From assembly GCF_000244915.1 (NCBI RefSeq), contig NZ_CM001442.1, forward strand, positions 6,832,012-6,896,011: 64,000 bases of DNA. The letters run 5' to 3'. This stretch comes from Bradyrhizobium sp. WSM471. Lineage in GTDB: Bacteria > Pseudomonadota > Alphaproteobacteria > Rhizobiales > Xanthobacteraceae. The position numbers and the translations under genes were made by a program. Below the pieces are notes generated by a model, which saw only the letters and a list, made by a program, of their open reading frames with translations, did no database searches and was not told the origin of the DNA. Each line of letters opens with the position of its first letter. Position 1 is the first letter of the stretch. Below are positions 37,355-46,154 of the stretch, piece after piece.

Positions 37355-38299
37355 ATGACCATGTCTATGTCCATGTCGCGCCGCATGCTCGGCGTCCTCG
37401 CATCGCTCTCCCTCACCCTGACGGCCGCTTCCGCGCAGACGCGCGATGTGGCAGGTGGCCGCGACTATCCCGGCATCGGCCGGTTCGCCGGCAGCGTCAT
37501 CACCGGCTATGCGATGAAGGATTTTGACGCGGCGCGGATGCAGGCGGCTCCCTTCAGGGACGGTCAGCCCGTCGATGCGCGGCGGCTCGAGGGCCGCGTC
37601 TTTCGCATCGCCTATCGCACCAATCCCGGCCCCTCGATCCTGGAAGTGTCGCGCAATTTCGAGACGCAGCTGGCGAAAGCCGGCTTCGAGACCCTGCTCG
37701 CCTGCGACACCGATGCCTGCGGCGCCATTCCCTTTACTGAAGCTATCGACACGCTGCCGGTGCCGCAGATGTGGGTCGATGGTTTCAACTACCGTTACTA
37801 CGCCGGCCGCAAGACCGAGGGCGGGCGCGAGACCTTCGCCAGCGTCCTGGTCAGCCAGAACAACCAGGACATCACCGCGCAGGTCACCGTCGCCGAGCTC
37901 GGGGCCATCGCGAACAAGATGGTGGATGCCGCCGCGATGGCGAAAGGACTCGGCGAGACCGGCCACATCGCGCTCTACGGCATCTATTTCGACACCGACA
38001 AGGCGGTGCTCAAACCGGAAAGCCGCCCGACGCTGGAGCAGATCGCAAAGCTGCTGACGAGCCAGCCGCAGCTCAACGTCTTCATCGTGGGCCACACCGA
38101 CAGCCAGGGCGCCTATGAATACAATCTCGACCTGTCGAAGCGCCGCGCCGAAGCCGTCGCGGCCGAGCTGGTGAAGAGTTTTCGCATCGCTCAGGCGCGA
38201 TTGCGCACTGCCGGCGTTGGATTGCTGGCGCCGGTCGGATCCAATGCAACGGACGCGGGCCGTGCGCTGAACCGACGGGTGGAGCTGGTGGCGCCGTAG
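37355..38299 (+). CDS. OmpA-family envelope protein with DUF4892 domain
   Basis: A 314-residue exported protein. The signal peptide contains RRMLGVLASLSLTLTAASA. Residues 30-190 resemble DUF4892 (YPGIGRFAGSVITGYAMKDFDAA). The C-terminal 110 residues form an OmpA-like peptidoglycan-binding domain (IYFDTDKAVLKPESRPTLEQIAKLL, VGHTDSQGAYEYNLDLSKRRAEAV, RRVELV). Four in-frame ATG codons (37355, 37361, 37367, 37373) make the exact start uncertain. It probably anchors the outer envelope to peptidoglycan. Confidence 0.85.
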   Translation: MTMSMSMSRRMLGVLASLSLTLTAASAQTRDVAGGRDYPGIGRFAGSVITGYAMKDFDAARMQAAPFRDGQPVDARRLEGRVFRIAYRTNPGPSILEVSRNFETQLAKAGFETLLACDTDACGAIPFTEAIDTLPVPQMWVDGFNYRYYAGRKTEGGRETFASVLVSQNNQDITAQVTVAELGAIANKMVDAAAMAKGLGETGHIALYGIYFDTDKAVLKPESRPTLEQIAKLLTSQPQLNVFIVGHTDSQGAYEYNLDLSKRRAEAVAAELVKSFRIAQARLRTAGVGLLAPVGSNATDAGRALNRRVELVAP

Positions 38300-38463
38300 G
38301 AACGGTGCATGCGGCGCGCGCAATGTGATGGGAACAACGCTACGTGTGGAGCGCGGAACTCATTATGTTGGGCATCGCAACTTCTGCACGCGGGGAATAC
38401 GTGCAGGCAAACGCGCTTGCCGACAAGGCGCGCACCGATCGCTGCATTGCGAGAGGAGGAAAT

Positions 38464-38502
38464 ATGAACAAAGTGATTTGGCTATCCAATCAATTGCTGT
38501 GA
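38464..38502 (+). CDS. Possible 12-residue peptide with a perfect ribosome binding site
   Basis: GAGAGGAGG ends five bases before the ATG, the strongest Shine-Dalgarno match seen in the window, but the frame MNKVIWLSNQLL stops after 12 codons. It may be a true small peptide, a leader, or a membrane microprotein truncated by frameshift (the neighbouring frame continues hydrophobic as IQSIAVTLIE). The rest of 38300-38911 holds only a terminator at 38661. Confidence 0.35.
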   Translation: MNKVIWLSNQLL

Positions 38503-38660
38503 CGCTGATCGAAACGCGATGTCGCGACCATTGCATATCCGATGCGCTCACTGCGACATCGCAGCGCCAACGATTTGCCTTGCCATGGCATGGCGCCGGT
38601 TATAAACTTCTATTCTAGGTTGTCGCCCCGCCAGCCCCGGGCGACACTGAAGACCAAAAT

Positions 38661-38688
38661 AAACGGCGGGCTTCGCGGCCCGCCGTTT
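38661..38688. terminator. Bidirectional terminator-like hairpin
   Basis: AAACGGCGGGC pairs with GCCCGCCGTTT around the loop TTCGCG, with A residues before and T residues after. Confidence 0.75.
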
Positions 38689-38911
38689 GTTGAGGCAAGG
38701 GTGAGGCAAGGCTGAAGTTAAGGGTCCCCTCGAAGGAGCGCATCGGGTTTTACGAAGCGTCGGACGCTTCCGCCCTGCATCCGCGCCGCTCGCAAACGGG
38801 TTCGTCGATCGATCGCGTAGCCGGTTCTGCCGCCGCAGCGCCCCGCGGCCAGCCCCCGGAAACCTGCCAAAGTCATTTGACTATGGCCCCCTGATCGACG
38901 AAAAGCCGGCC

Positions 38912-39148
38912 ATGGCCAAAAAACCCGGAACCAATCCCAAGGGCGAATTCGCCTTTTTCAACGTCTTCTATGAAGACGGCTCCCAACGCTCCAACCGGCG
39001 CGTCCCCGCCGAATTGCTCGGCGGCCTCGACGGCGACGAGCCGGCCCGCGCCTACATCATGGAGCAGGACCGCGAGATCGCCGAAAAATCCGGCCGCCCG
39101 GCGCTGGAGATCAAGAACCTCGAGCGGGTCGGCGCGAAGAAGAAGTAG
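38912..39148 (+). CDS. Conserved hypothetical protein, 78 residues
   Basis: Function not recognised. A small, charged, soluble protein starting MAKKPGTNPKGEFAFFNVFYEDGS with a long acidic/basic helical part and a GAKKK tail. The ATG is the first in frame. It lies 168 bases from the end of the convergent rpoD gene, separated by a family D repeat and a shared terminator. Confidence 0.65.
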   Translation: MAKKPGTNPKGEFAFFNVFYEDGSQRSNRRVPAELLGGLDGDEPARAYIMEQDREIAEKSGRPALEIKNLERVGAKKK

Positions 39149-39169
39149 GCTTCAGCCCCATCCACGTCT

Positions 39170-39237
39170 TTGCGAGCGAAGCGAAGCAATCCACGTCTCC
39201 ACATGCTGCGCGATGGATTGCTTCGCTCCGCTCGCAA
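39170..39237. repeat. Intergenic inverted repeat, family D
   Basis: 24-nt arms (left starts TTGCGAGCGAAGCGAAGC at 39170, right ends GCTCGCAA at 39237) differ at one base. Such repeats are very common in alphaproteobacterial intergenic DNA. Confidence 0.75.
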
Positions 39238-39265
39238 TGACGGGGCGAGAGCGGAAGCTAAAACA

Positions 39266-39293
39266 AAAACGGCGGGCCTTGGCCCGCCGTTTT
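39266..39293. terminator. Bidirectional terminator between orf38912 and rpoD
   Basis: AAAACGGCGGGCC pairs perfectly with GGCCCGCCGTTTT, giving T runs in both directions. It serves rpoD (minus strand, 22 bases after its stop) and the small plus-strand gene. Confidence 0.88.
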
Positions 39294-39314
39294 GCTTTGA
39301 ATCGATGTTCGCGC

Positions 39315-41465
39315 TCAGTTATCCAAGAAGCTCCGCAGCTTCCGCGACCTCGACGGATGCTTCAGCTTGCGCAGGGCCTTCGCCTCGATCTGACGAATAC
39401 GCTCTCTCGTCACCGAGAACTGCTGGCCGACTTCTTCCAGCGTGTGGTCGGTGTTCATGCCGATGCCGAAGCGCATGCGCAGCACGCGCTCTTCGCGCGG
39501 GGTGAGCGAGGCCAGCACGCGCGTGGTGGTCTCGCGCAGGTTGGACTGGATCGCGGCGTCGATCGGGAGGATTGCGTTCTTGTCCTCGATGAAATCGCCG
39601 AGGTGTGAATCCTCTTCGTCACCGACGGGCGTCTCCAGCGACAACGGCTCCTTGGCGATCTTGAGGACTTTTCGCACTTTCTCCAGCGGCATGCCGAGCT
39701 TTTCGGCCAGCTCTTCCGGGGTCGGCTCGCGACCGATCTCGTTGAGCATCTGGCGCGAGGTGCGCACGATCTTGTTGATCGTCTCGATCATGTGCACGGG
39801 GATGCGGATGGTGCGCGCCTGGTCGGCGATCGATCGGGTGATCGCCTGCCGGATCCACCACGTCGCGTAGGTCGAGAACTTGTAGCCGCGGCGGTACTCG
39901 AACTTGTCGACCGCCTTCATCAGGCCGATGTTGCCTTCCTGGATCAAGTCGAGGAACTGCAGGCCGCGGTTGGTGTATTTCTTGGCGATCGAGATCACGA
40001 GACGGAGGTTGGCTTCCACCATCTCCTTCTTGGCCTGGCGGGCTTCGCGCTCGCCCTTCTGCACCGAGTGCACGATCTTGCGGAACTCGATGATCTCGAG
40101 GCCGGTCAGCGCCGCGAGCTGATGCACCTCGTGGCGGAGGTCCTTGATGCGGTCCTTCTCGTGATGGACGAAGTTCTTCCAGCCCTTCGCCGACAGCTTC
40201 GAGACACGGTTGAGCCAGCGCGGATCGAGCTCCGAGCCGGTGTAGTTGCGCAGGAAGTCCTCGCGCGCGACGCCGTGGCTGTCGGCAAGGCGCATCAGGC
40301 GGCCCTCATGCGAGACGAGGCGCTTGTTGATGTCGTAGAGCTGCTCGACCAGTGAGTCGATACGCGCCTGGTTGAGGCGCAGCGACTTCACCTCGACGAT
40401 GATCTCGTCCTTGAGCTTGCGATATTTGCGCTCCTGGTGCGGCGAGAGCGAGGGGCCGTGCGAGGTGCTCTCGAGCTGGTTCTGGATGTCCTGCTCTTGC
40501 AGCTTGCGCAGCTTCTTGTAACTGTCGGCGATCTTGTCGAAGATCTCGACGACCTTCGGCTTGAGCTCGGCCTCGATCGCCGCAAGCGACATCTGGTTCT
40601 CGAACTCGTCGTCCTCGTCCATGTCGGCTTCGGCGGCGGACTCCGCGGGATCCTTCGCGGCTTCGCCGGCATTGCCCGGCGCAGGCGCGGCGCGGAACGG
40701 GGTCGGCGCCGGCGGTGCGGCCGGCGGCGCGACATGCGCGGGCGCGGCGCCGGTGACCTGGCCGCCTTCGGCCGTCGCTTCACCGGTCTCGCCGTTGGGA
40801 CCCGCGATCATCGCATTGTTCATGCCGGCCTTGGCGTCGGGCCCGGCGTAGGTGGCTTCGAGATCGATGATGTCGCGAAGGAAGATCTTGCCTTCGTTGA
40901 GCTCGTCGCGCCAGATGATGATGGCCTGGAAGGTCAGCGGGCTTTCGCACAGCCCTGCGATCATCGCCTCGCGGCCGGCCTCGATGCGCTTCGCAATCGC
41001 GATTTCGCCTTCGCGCGACAGCAGCTCGACGGTGCCCATCTCGCGCAGATACATGCGCACGGGATCGTCGGTGCGCTCGCCCGGCTCGCTCTTCTTGACC
41101 TCGGTGACGGCCTTCTGGGTGACTTCGACGAGCTCGTTGTCGGTCTCGTCCTCGCCGCTCTCGTCCTTGTCTTCCTCGCCTTCGCTATCGTCGGCTTCGG
41201 TGACGTTGATGCCCATGTCCGAGAGCATGGACATGATGTCCTCGATCTGCTCGGGAGAGGTCTGGTCGGACGGCAAAACTTCGTTGAGCTGATCGAAGGT
41301 CACGAAGCCGCGCTTCTTGGCCTGCTTGATCATCTTCTTCACGGCCGCGTCGGACAGATCGAGCAACGGCGAGGGCGCGTCCTGGGAGTCCTTCTCCGGC
41401 GCGTCCGCTGCCTTGTCGTCTTTTTCCTTGTCCTTCGCCTGCAGCGTCTTTGCCTTGGTGGCCAT
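39315..41465 (-). CDS. rpoD: RNA polymerase primary sigma factor
   Basis: The 716-residue housekeeping sigma factor. Order: region 1.1 (residues 35-105, [23 protein letters not shown]), region 1.2 ([29 protein letters not shown]), a long non-conserved insert with an Ala/Pro-rich stretch, regions 2.1-2.4 ([56 protein letters not shown]), region 3, and region 4 ([32 protein letters not shown]). It lies downstream of dnaG in the same direction, as in the macromolecular synthesis operon, but 377 bases separate them and include a CtrA-type site. Confidence 0.97.
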   Translation of the reverse strand: MATKAKTLQAKDKEKDDKAADAPEKDSQDAPSPLLDLSDAAVKKMIKQAKKRGFVTFDQLNEVLPSDQTSPEQIEDIMSMLSDMGINVTEADDSEGEEDKDESGEDETDNELVEVTQKAVTEVKKSEPGERTDDPVRMYLREMGTVELLSREGEIAIAKRIEAGREAMIAGLCESPLTFQAIIIWRDELNEGKIFLRDIIDLEATYAGPDAKAGMNNAMIAGPNGETGEATAEGGQVTGAAPAHVAPPAAPPAPTPFRAAPAPGNAGEAAKDPAESAAEADMDEDDEFENQMSLAAIEAELKPKVVEIFDKIADSYKKLRKLQEQDIQNQLESTSHGPSLSPHQERKYRKLKDEIIVEVKSLRLNQARIDSLVEQLYDINKRLVSHEGRLMRLADSHGVAREDFLRNYTGSELDPRWLNRVSKLSAKGWKNFVHHEKDRIKDLRHEVHQLAALTGLEIIEFRKIVHSVQKGEREARQAKKEMVEANLRLVISIAKKYTNRGLQFLDLIQEGNIGLMKAVDKFEYRRGYKFSTYATWWIRQAITRSIADQARTIRIPVHMIETINKIVRTSRQMLNEIGREPTPEELAEKLGMPLEKVRKVLKIAKEPLSLETPVGDEEDSHLGDFIEDKNAILPIDAAIQSNLRETTTRVLASLTPREERVLRMRFGIGMNTDHTLEEVGQQFSVTRERIRQIEAKALRKLKHPSRSRKLRSFLDN

Positions 41466-41749
41466 CCATTGCTCCTAAACGCGTTTCACACAGACGTTCG
41501 CCGCGCCCGCGTGAAATCACTTGAACCTGTTGCTCGATGCTCTCGCTTCGTCAGATCTCGACACGGAAAGGGCGGCGCGGACCTCTTGTCGCCACCCCCG
41601 ACCTTTCACTCGCCGGATTTGCCTAACGCTTCGTAGAGCCTCTTTGTCGCAGCGGAAGCAGGTGTAGTGCCAACAGCAATTGCGCGGATTCATTCCTGAC
41701 GCGTCTGTTCTGCCTGCGGCCGCCTGGTGGCCAAAGTGCTACAAGACCG

Positions 41750-41765
41750 TTAAGCCTCGATTAAC
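41750..41765. promoter_or_regulatory. Perfect CtrA-type site upstream of rpoD
   Basis: TTAAGCCTCGATTAAC matches the full CtrA consensus TTAA-N7-TTAAC. It lies in the dnaG-rpoD gap (41466-41842), 285 bases before the rpoD start. The rest of this gap holds no gene; a small hairpin (CGCCAAA/TTTGGCG) is at 41777-41797. Confidence 0.55.
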
Positions 41766-41842
41766 CCTGTTTTTGCCGCCAAACCTCGGATTTGGCGAGT
41801 CTTTTAGCGGTTCCGGTCCCGGCCGTCCGCATGATTCTTTCA

Positions 41843-43855
41843 TCACACGCTCTTCTGGAACCGGCCCGACAGCTCGCCAAAACCCTCGATCAGGGCCTCG
41901 GTGCCGTCGACTTCGCCTATCCGAGCCTTGACGTCGCGCAGCCACGCCATGTTGGCCTCGCTGGGATCCTCCCCCAAGGCCATCTCGGCGTCTTTCAGCT
42001 CTCTAAGTAGTGAATGGTACTGCCGATGCAAGGCGACCAGCTGATGCCAGGTGGAGAGAACGTCGTCCCGTGCGGCGCCCTCGCGGGCGCCCCACACCGC
42101 CGCGGTCGTGATGCCGCCCTCAACCCGTTGAAGCGCTTGCGAAAATCCACCCTTCTCAAGGTCACTGCGCATCTTCTCGGCCAGCTCCCCGGGGTCCGGC
42201 GAATGGTGATGGTCGTTGGCGAAGGCGGCGATGATGCCGGCCCGGAGCTTGTGGACCTCAGGATGGGCGAGCTCCAGGGCCGCGACTTCCTCGAGATGGT
42301 CGTGCAGCAGCCAGGGATGGTTGATCAGGATTTGCAGGATCAGGGCCTCGCGGCGGGAAATCGCGCTGCGCTGGCCGCGCATGATCGGGCTTGCCGCGAG
42401 CTGCGCGCTCGCCGCCTGGTAGGGTCCGGAGGGCAGCTGGATCGGACCGGGCGGGCCGCGGCGGCCCCCAAATCCCTGGCCGCCGAATCGATTCGCGCCG
42501 CCCCCACCGCGGGGCTGGAACTGGCGACCGCCGGGCCCGGGGCGGAAATTGCCACGGCCGCCGCCAAAGCCGCCGCGCCCGCCTTCGGGGGCAAAGGCGC
42601 GCTGAAGCCGCTCGGCGAGATCCTGCCGATAGTAGCGCCGCACCACCTCGTCGCGGATGCCGTTGGAGAGCTCCTTGATGCGCGCCTCCAGTGCTGCGCG
42701 ACGTTCGGGCGTGGCGAAATTGCCGCCTTCGAGCTCGCGCGACCAGATCATCTCGGCGAGCGGACGCGCCGCCGCGATCACCTCCTCGATCGCGCCGCGA
42801 CCGCCGGAGCGCACGAGATCGTCGGGGTCCTGACCCTCCGGCAGCAGCGCAAAACGAAGACTCTTGCCCGGCGCGAGAAACGGCAAGGCAAGATCCGCGG
42901 CACGATAAGCCGCCTTCTGGCCGGCGCGGTCGCCGTCGAAGCAGAGGATCGGCTCGTCCGCCATCTTCCAGAGCAGCGCGAGCTGGTTTTCGGTGAGCGC
43001 GGTGCCGAGCGGCGCCACGCTGCCGGCAAAGCCCGCGGTGACCATGGCGATGACGTCGACATAGCCTTCGACCACGATAAGCGCGCTGCCGTCATGGGTG
43101 GCTTTGCGCGCCGTCTGGTGGTTGTAGAGATTGTCGCCCTTGTGGAAGAGCGGCGTCTCCGGCGAATTCAGGTACTTGGCCGGAACGTCCTTCTCCAGCG
43201 CGCGCCCGCCGAAGGCAATGACGCGGCCACGCAGATCCGTGATCGGAAACATCACGCGATCGCGGAAGCGATCGTAGGGCACCGGGATGTCGTTGCCGGC
43301 CACCAGCATGCCGGTCTCGACCATGTCGTCGACGGAGACGCCGAGCTTGCCGAGATGCTCCTTCAGCGCGAAGCGATCGGGCGGCGCATAGCCCAGCCGA
43401 AACTGCAATTGCGTCGCCGGCGAGATCGCGCGGTCGGCGAGATAGCCGCGCGCCTTGGCGCCGACGCGCGAGGCCAGCGTCTCGGCGAAGAATTTTGCCG
43501 CAAGATCCATGACGTCATGCAGCGAGCGGCGCCGCTGCTCCTGACGCGCCGCATCCGGCGTCACCGCCGGCAGCGGCAGGCCCGCCATGTTGGCGAGCCG
43601 CTCCACGGCCTCCGCGAACGGCAGGCCGTCGGTCTCCATCATGAAGCTGATGATGTCGCCGTGCTTGCCCGAGGAGAAGTCGTGGTAAAAACCCTTCTGG
43701 TCGTTGACGTAGAAGGACGGCGTCTTTTCCTGCTGGAACGGCGACAGTCCCTTCCACTCCCGCCCCGCCTTCTTCAGCTTGACGCGCTTGCCCACGACTT
43801 CGGAGACCGAAAGCCTGGCACGCAGCTCGTCGAGGAATTGGGGCGTGAAGCGCAT
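41843..43855 (-). CDS. dnaG: DNA primase without zinc ligands
   Basis: A 670-residue primase that makes RNA primers at the fork with DnaB. The N-terminal domain aligns with the CHC2 zinc finger (GLSPFQQEKTPSF, FYHDFSSGKHGD), but all four ligands are replaced: S38, Q41, D59 and S62. The TOPRIM core is intact (LIVVEGYVDVIAM, DEPILCFDGDRAGQKAA). A Gly/Arg-rich linker with RGG-like repeats (+ strand 42446-42585) joins it to the C-terminal DnaB-binding domain. ATG 43855 gives the family start MRFTPQFLDEL; an in-frame ATG at 43903 adds 16 unconserved residues. rpoD lies downstream. Confidence 0.95.
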   Translation of the reverse strand: MRFTPQFLDELRARLSVSEVVGKRVKLKKAGREWKGLSPFQQEKTPSFYVNDQKGFYHDFSSGKHGDIISFMMETDGLPFAEAVERLANMAGLPLPAVTPDAARQEQRRRSLHDVMDLAAKFFAETLASRVGAKARGYLADRAISPATQLQFRLGYAPPDRFALKEHLGKLGVSVDDMVETGMLVAGNDIPVPYDRFRDRVMFPITDLRGRVIAFGGRALEKDVPAKYLNSPETPLFHKGDNLYNHQTARKATHDGSALIVVEGYVDVIAMVTAGFAGSVAPLGTALTENQLALLWKMADEPILCFDGDRAGQKAAYRAADLALPFLAPGKSLRFALLPEGQDPDDLVRSGGRGAIEEVIAAARPLAEMIWSRELEGGNFATPERRAALEARIKELSNGIRDEVVRRYYRQDLAERLQRAFAPEGGRGGFGGGRGNFRPGPGGRQFQPRGGGGANRFGGQGFGGRRGPPGPIQLPSGPYQAASAQLAASPIMRGQRSAISRREALILQILINHPWLLHDHLEEVAALELAHPEVHKLRAGIIAAFANDHHHSPDPGELAEKMRSDLEKGGFSQALQRVEGGITTAAVWGAREGAARDDVLSTWHQLVALHRQYHSLLRELKDAEMALGEDPSEANMAWLRDVKARIGEVDGTEALIEGFGELSGRFQKSV

Positions 43856-44014
43856 CAGATTGATTTCTGGGGTGAGTCGGGCGTTTTGCCAACGAATAGG
43901 CATATAAGGATGGCCCCGGGAAATACGAAGCACTTGGGGCTTCTCCCGGCTATTCACAGGTCGAAGATTCGACAGAGGCCTTGAACCCGGCCCGGTTCCA
44001 CGCCTCCATGGGCG

Positions 44015-44578
44015 ATGTTCAGGACCTTCCGAGGCGGCCAGAGCGGGGGTTGGCGCATCACCTCGATTTCCCCGGTGACGGGCGAGCCGCTGCCCTTTAT
44101 GCCGGCGCTGTCGGTCACCGACAGCGAGGCCATCGCGCTGCCGCTCGTGCCCTCGCGCAATGCCTGGCGGCTGGTCGGCGCCGCAAGCAGCTTGCGCTAC
44201 ACCGAGCGCGCCGAGAAGCAGCAGCTCATTGCCGTGCAAGCCGGCCTCGGCCGGCTGGAAGCGACCAGTGCGGCGCTGATCCCAATCCGCAAGTCGCAGG
44301 CCTGGTGGGATCTGACCCAGGAAGAGCGCCGCAGGATCTTCGAGGACAAGTCGCATCACATCGCGAGCAGCCTGCGCTACCTGCCCGCAATTGCACGCCA
44401 GCTCTATCATTGCCGCGACCTCGGCGGGCCCTTCGATTTCCTGACCTGGTTCGAATTCGCGCCCGCGCACGCCTCGCTGTTCGAGGAGCTGGTGGCGATG
44501 CTCAGGCGGACCGAGGAGTGGACCTATGTCGAGCGCGAGGTCGATGTGCGCGCGGTGAAGGAAGTGCTGTCGGCCTAG
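44015..44578 (+). CDS. Chlorite dismutase family heme protein (short type)
   Basis: A 187-residue protein resembling the short, dimeric chlorite dismutase clade known from Nitrobacter. Telling segments are LRYTERAEKQQLIAVQAGLGRLEA, WWDLTQEERRRIFEDKSHHIASSLRYLPAIARQLYHCRDLGG (with the probable heme-ligand His) and FDFLTWFEFAP...EEWTYVEREVDVR. It may degrade chlorite or act on peroxide. I cannot assign the distal Arg, so activity is open. It is divergent from dnaG and its stop overlaps the convergent gamma-glutamylcyclotransferase gene in a shared CTAG. Confidence 0.78.
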   Translation: MFRTFRGGQSGGWRITSISPVTGEPLPFMPALSVTDSEAIALPLVPSRNAWRLVGAASSLRYTERAEKQQLIAVQAGLGRLEATSAALIPIRKSQAWWDLTQEERRRIFEDKSHHIASSLRYLPAIARQLYHCRDLGGPFDFLTWFEFAPAHASLFEELVAMLRRTEEWTYVEREVDVRAVKEVLSA

Positions 44579-44973
44579 TGATCGAGGAAGCGGCCGGATT
44601 CGATGCGCGGCAGATCGGTGACCGGCCAGTTGTAGATGTAAGTCCAGGCCGGTGCCGTCACGCCATCTGCGTCTGTCACGTCGACCAGTCTGCGCAGATA
44701 TTCGGTCGGCTCCGGAAAGCCCTCGCCGCAAGCCTCGTACATGTCGAGCTCGCGCAAGAGTTCGTCGGGCACGCGCAGGTGAAAGAGTTCGCCGTGGATG
44801 CGGTCGGACGGCACATCGGAGAGCAGCAGCCCCGGATAATGCTTCACCAGAACGAGCCGGCCACGGCAGGTCGCTTCACCCAGAAAATCCGCGTGGCCCG
44901 CAAGCAGCCGCGCCATCGGATGATCGAAGCCGCGCATCAGCGTGCCGTAGACGAAAAGACGATTGGAGGTCAT
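44575..44973 (-). CDS. Gamma-glutamylcyclotransferase-like protein
   Basis: A 132-residue protein of the GGCT/AIG2 fold. The substrate-loop motif reads FVYGTLMRG and the catalytic acid is probably E98 in RELDMYEACGEGF. Such enzymes release 5-oxoproline from gamma-glutamyl compounds. ATG 44973 is used because it opens directly into the conserved strand. It ends in a CTAG shared with the convergent gene. Confidence 0.8.
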   Translation of the reverse strand: MTSNRLFVYGTLMRGFDHPMARLLAGHADFLGEATCRGRLVLVKHYPGLLLSDVPSDRIHGELFHLRVPDELLRELDMYEACGEGFPEPTEYLRRLVDVTDADGVTAPAWTYIYNWPVTDLPRIESGRFLDH

Positions 44974-45025
44974 GGGGGCTCTATAGCTGCGAATGATGCG
45001 GAGCAACAGCGCCACACATTCCAGT

Positions 45026-45139
45026 GTCGTCCTGGCGAAAGCCAGGACCCATAGCCACCGAACATGGGAACGGCAACGCTATGGCCGTCGCACCACGCTG
45101 ACAGTCGGAGTAATGGGTCCTGGCTTTCGCCAGGACGAC
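45026..45139. repeat. Intergenic inverted repeat, family A copy 4
   Basis: The arms at 45026-45052 and 45113-45139 match copy 1; the spacer of 60 bases is the shortest of the exact copies. Confidence 0.85.
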
Positions 45140-45151
45140 GACGGTGAGCGG

Positions 45152-46063
45152 CTACGAAACCTCCGCCTCCAGCTCCTCGCCGCTGCGTTGCTCGTCCGAC
45201 ACCACCCTGATGGTCACGTCCATGGCGTCGAACGCGCCCGCAGGGCCGATATAGACGCCGTGCAGCGGGATCGCCTGGCGCGGATCGCGTGCGACCGCAA
45301 CGCGGATGAGATCGCGGGTGCCGACGATGCCGTTGGTCGGATCGAACTCGATCCAGCCCGCGCTCGGCAGGTAGACCTGCACCCAGGCATGGGTCGAACC
45401 ACCGCCGACATGGCGCTGCTCGATATCCTCCGGCAGGAAGATGTAGCCGGAGACGAAGCGTGCGGCGAAGCCGAGATGGCGCAGCGCCTCGATCATGAAC
45501 AGCGCGTAGTCGCGGCAGGTTCCGCTACCGGACTGCAAGGTGTCGAGCGGATGCTGCGTGCCCAGTTCGTGGCGCTTGCGATACTTGAACCGCTCGCGGA
45601 TGCCGTGGGTCATGCCGCTCAGGATCTTGAAGGTCGGCGTCGGCGCGTCCTCGTCGAGAAAGCCGCGCGCCCATTCCGCGATCTCGCCGTCGGGATCGGT
45701 ATATTGCGGCGTGATGTAGTGGACGAGGTCGGGAAACTCCTCGTCGTCATACGCGAACGGATAGAAATAGGCCGAGTCGTCCGGCGTCAGCGCGAACTCC
45801 TCCACCGGATTGTGCTCGACGGTGACGTGCCAGTCGAAGACCAGCGTGGCCGCGCGCTCGTCGAAATTCGCGATCGCGACGGAATTGCCGAACACGTCGT
45901 GGATCCAGTGCAGCGACATCGGCTCGGGTGAGATCTCGAGCCTGGAGTCGAGCACGCGCAGATCATGCCCGTCGCGCGGACGCAGCATGATCCTGTGTTC
46001 GCCGAACGCCACGGGGCGGGTGTAGCGATATTCGGTCTTGTGATGAATCGTCAGCAGCGGCAT
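45152..46063 (-). CDS. Transglutaminase-like cysteine protease family protein
   Basis: A 303-residue protein with an N-terminal beta domain (TIHHKTEYRYTRPVAFGEHRIMLRPRDG) and a transglutaminase-like core. The triad is Cys in GSGTCRDYALF, His in STHAWVQVYLP and Asp in EFDPTNG. This type is widespread in alphaproteobacteria and likely acts as a protease or amidase. A second relative is at 49650. Confidence 0.85.
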   Translation of the reverse strand: MPLLTIHHKTEYRYTRPVAFGEHRIMLRPRDGHDLRVLDSRLEISPEPMSLHWIHDVFGNSVAIANFDERAATLVFDWHVTVEHNPVEEFALTPDDSAYFYPFAYDDEEFPDLVHYITPQYTDPDGEIAEWARGFLDEDAPTPTFKILSGMTHGIRERFKYRKRHELGTQHPLDTLQSGSGTCRDYALFMIEALRHLGFAARFVSGYIFLPEDIEQRHVGGGSTHAWVQVYLPSAGWIEFDPTNGIVGTRDLIRVAVARDPRQAIPLHGVYIGPAGAFDAMDVTIRVVSDEQRSGEELEAEVS

Positions 46064-46154
46064 CGTCAGGCAATCATGGTGATGTCGGGCGGACCAATCT
46101 ATAGCAATCCCGCCCGATTCTTCGGGGTGACTGCTGTTTCATTAGGCAATCAGG

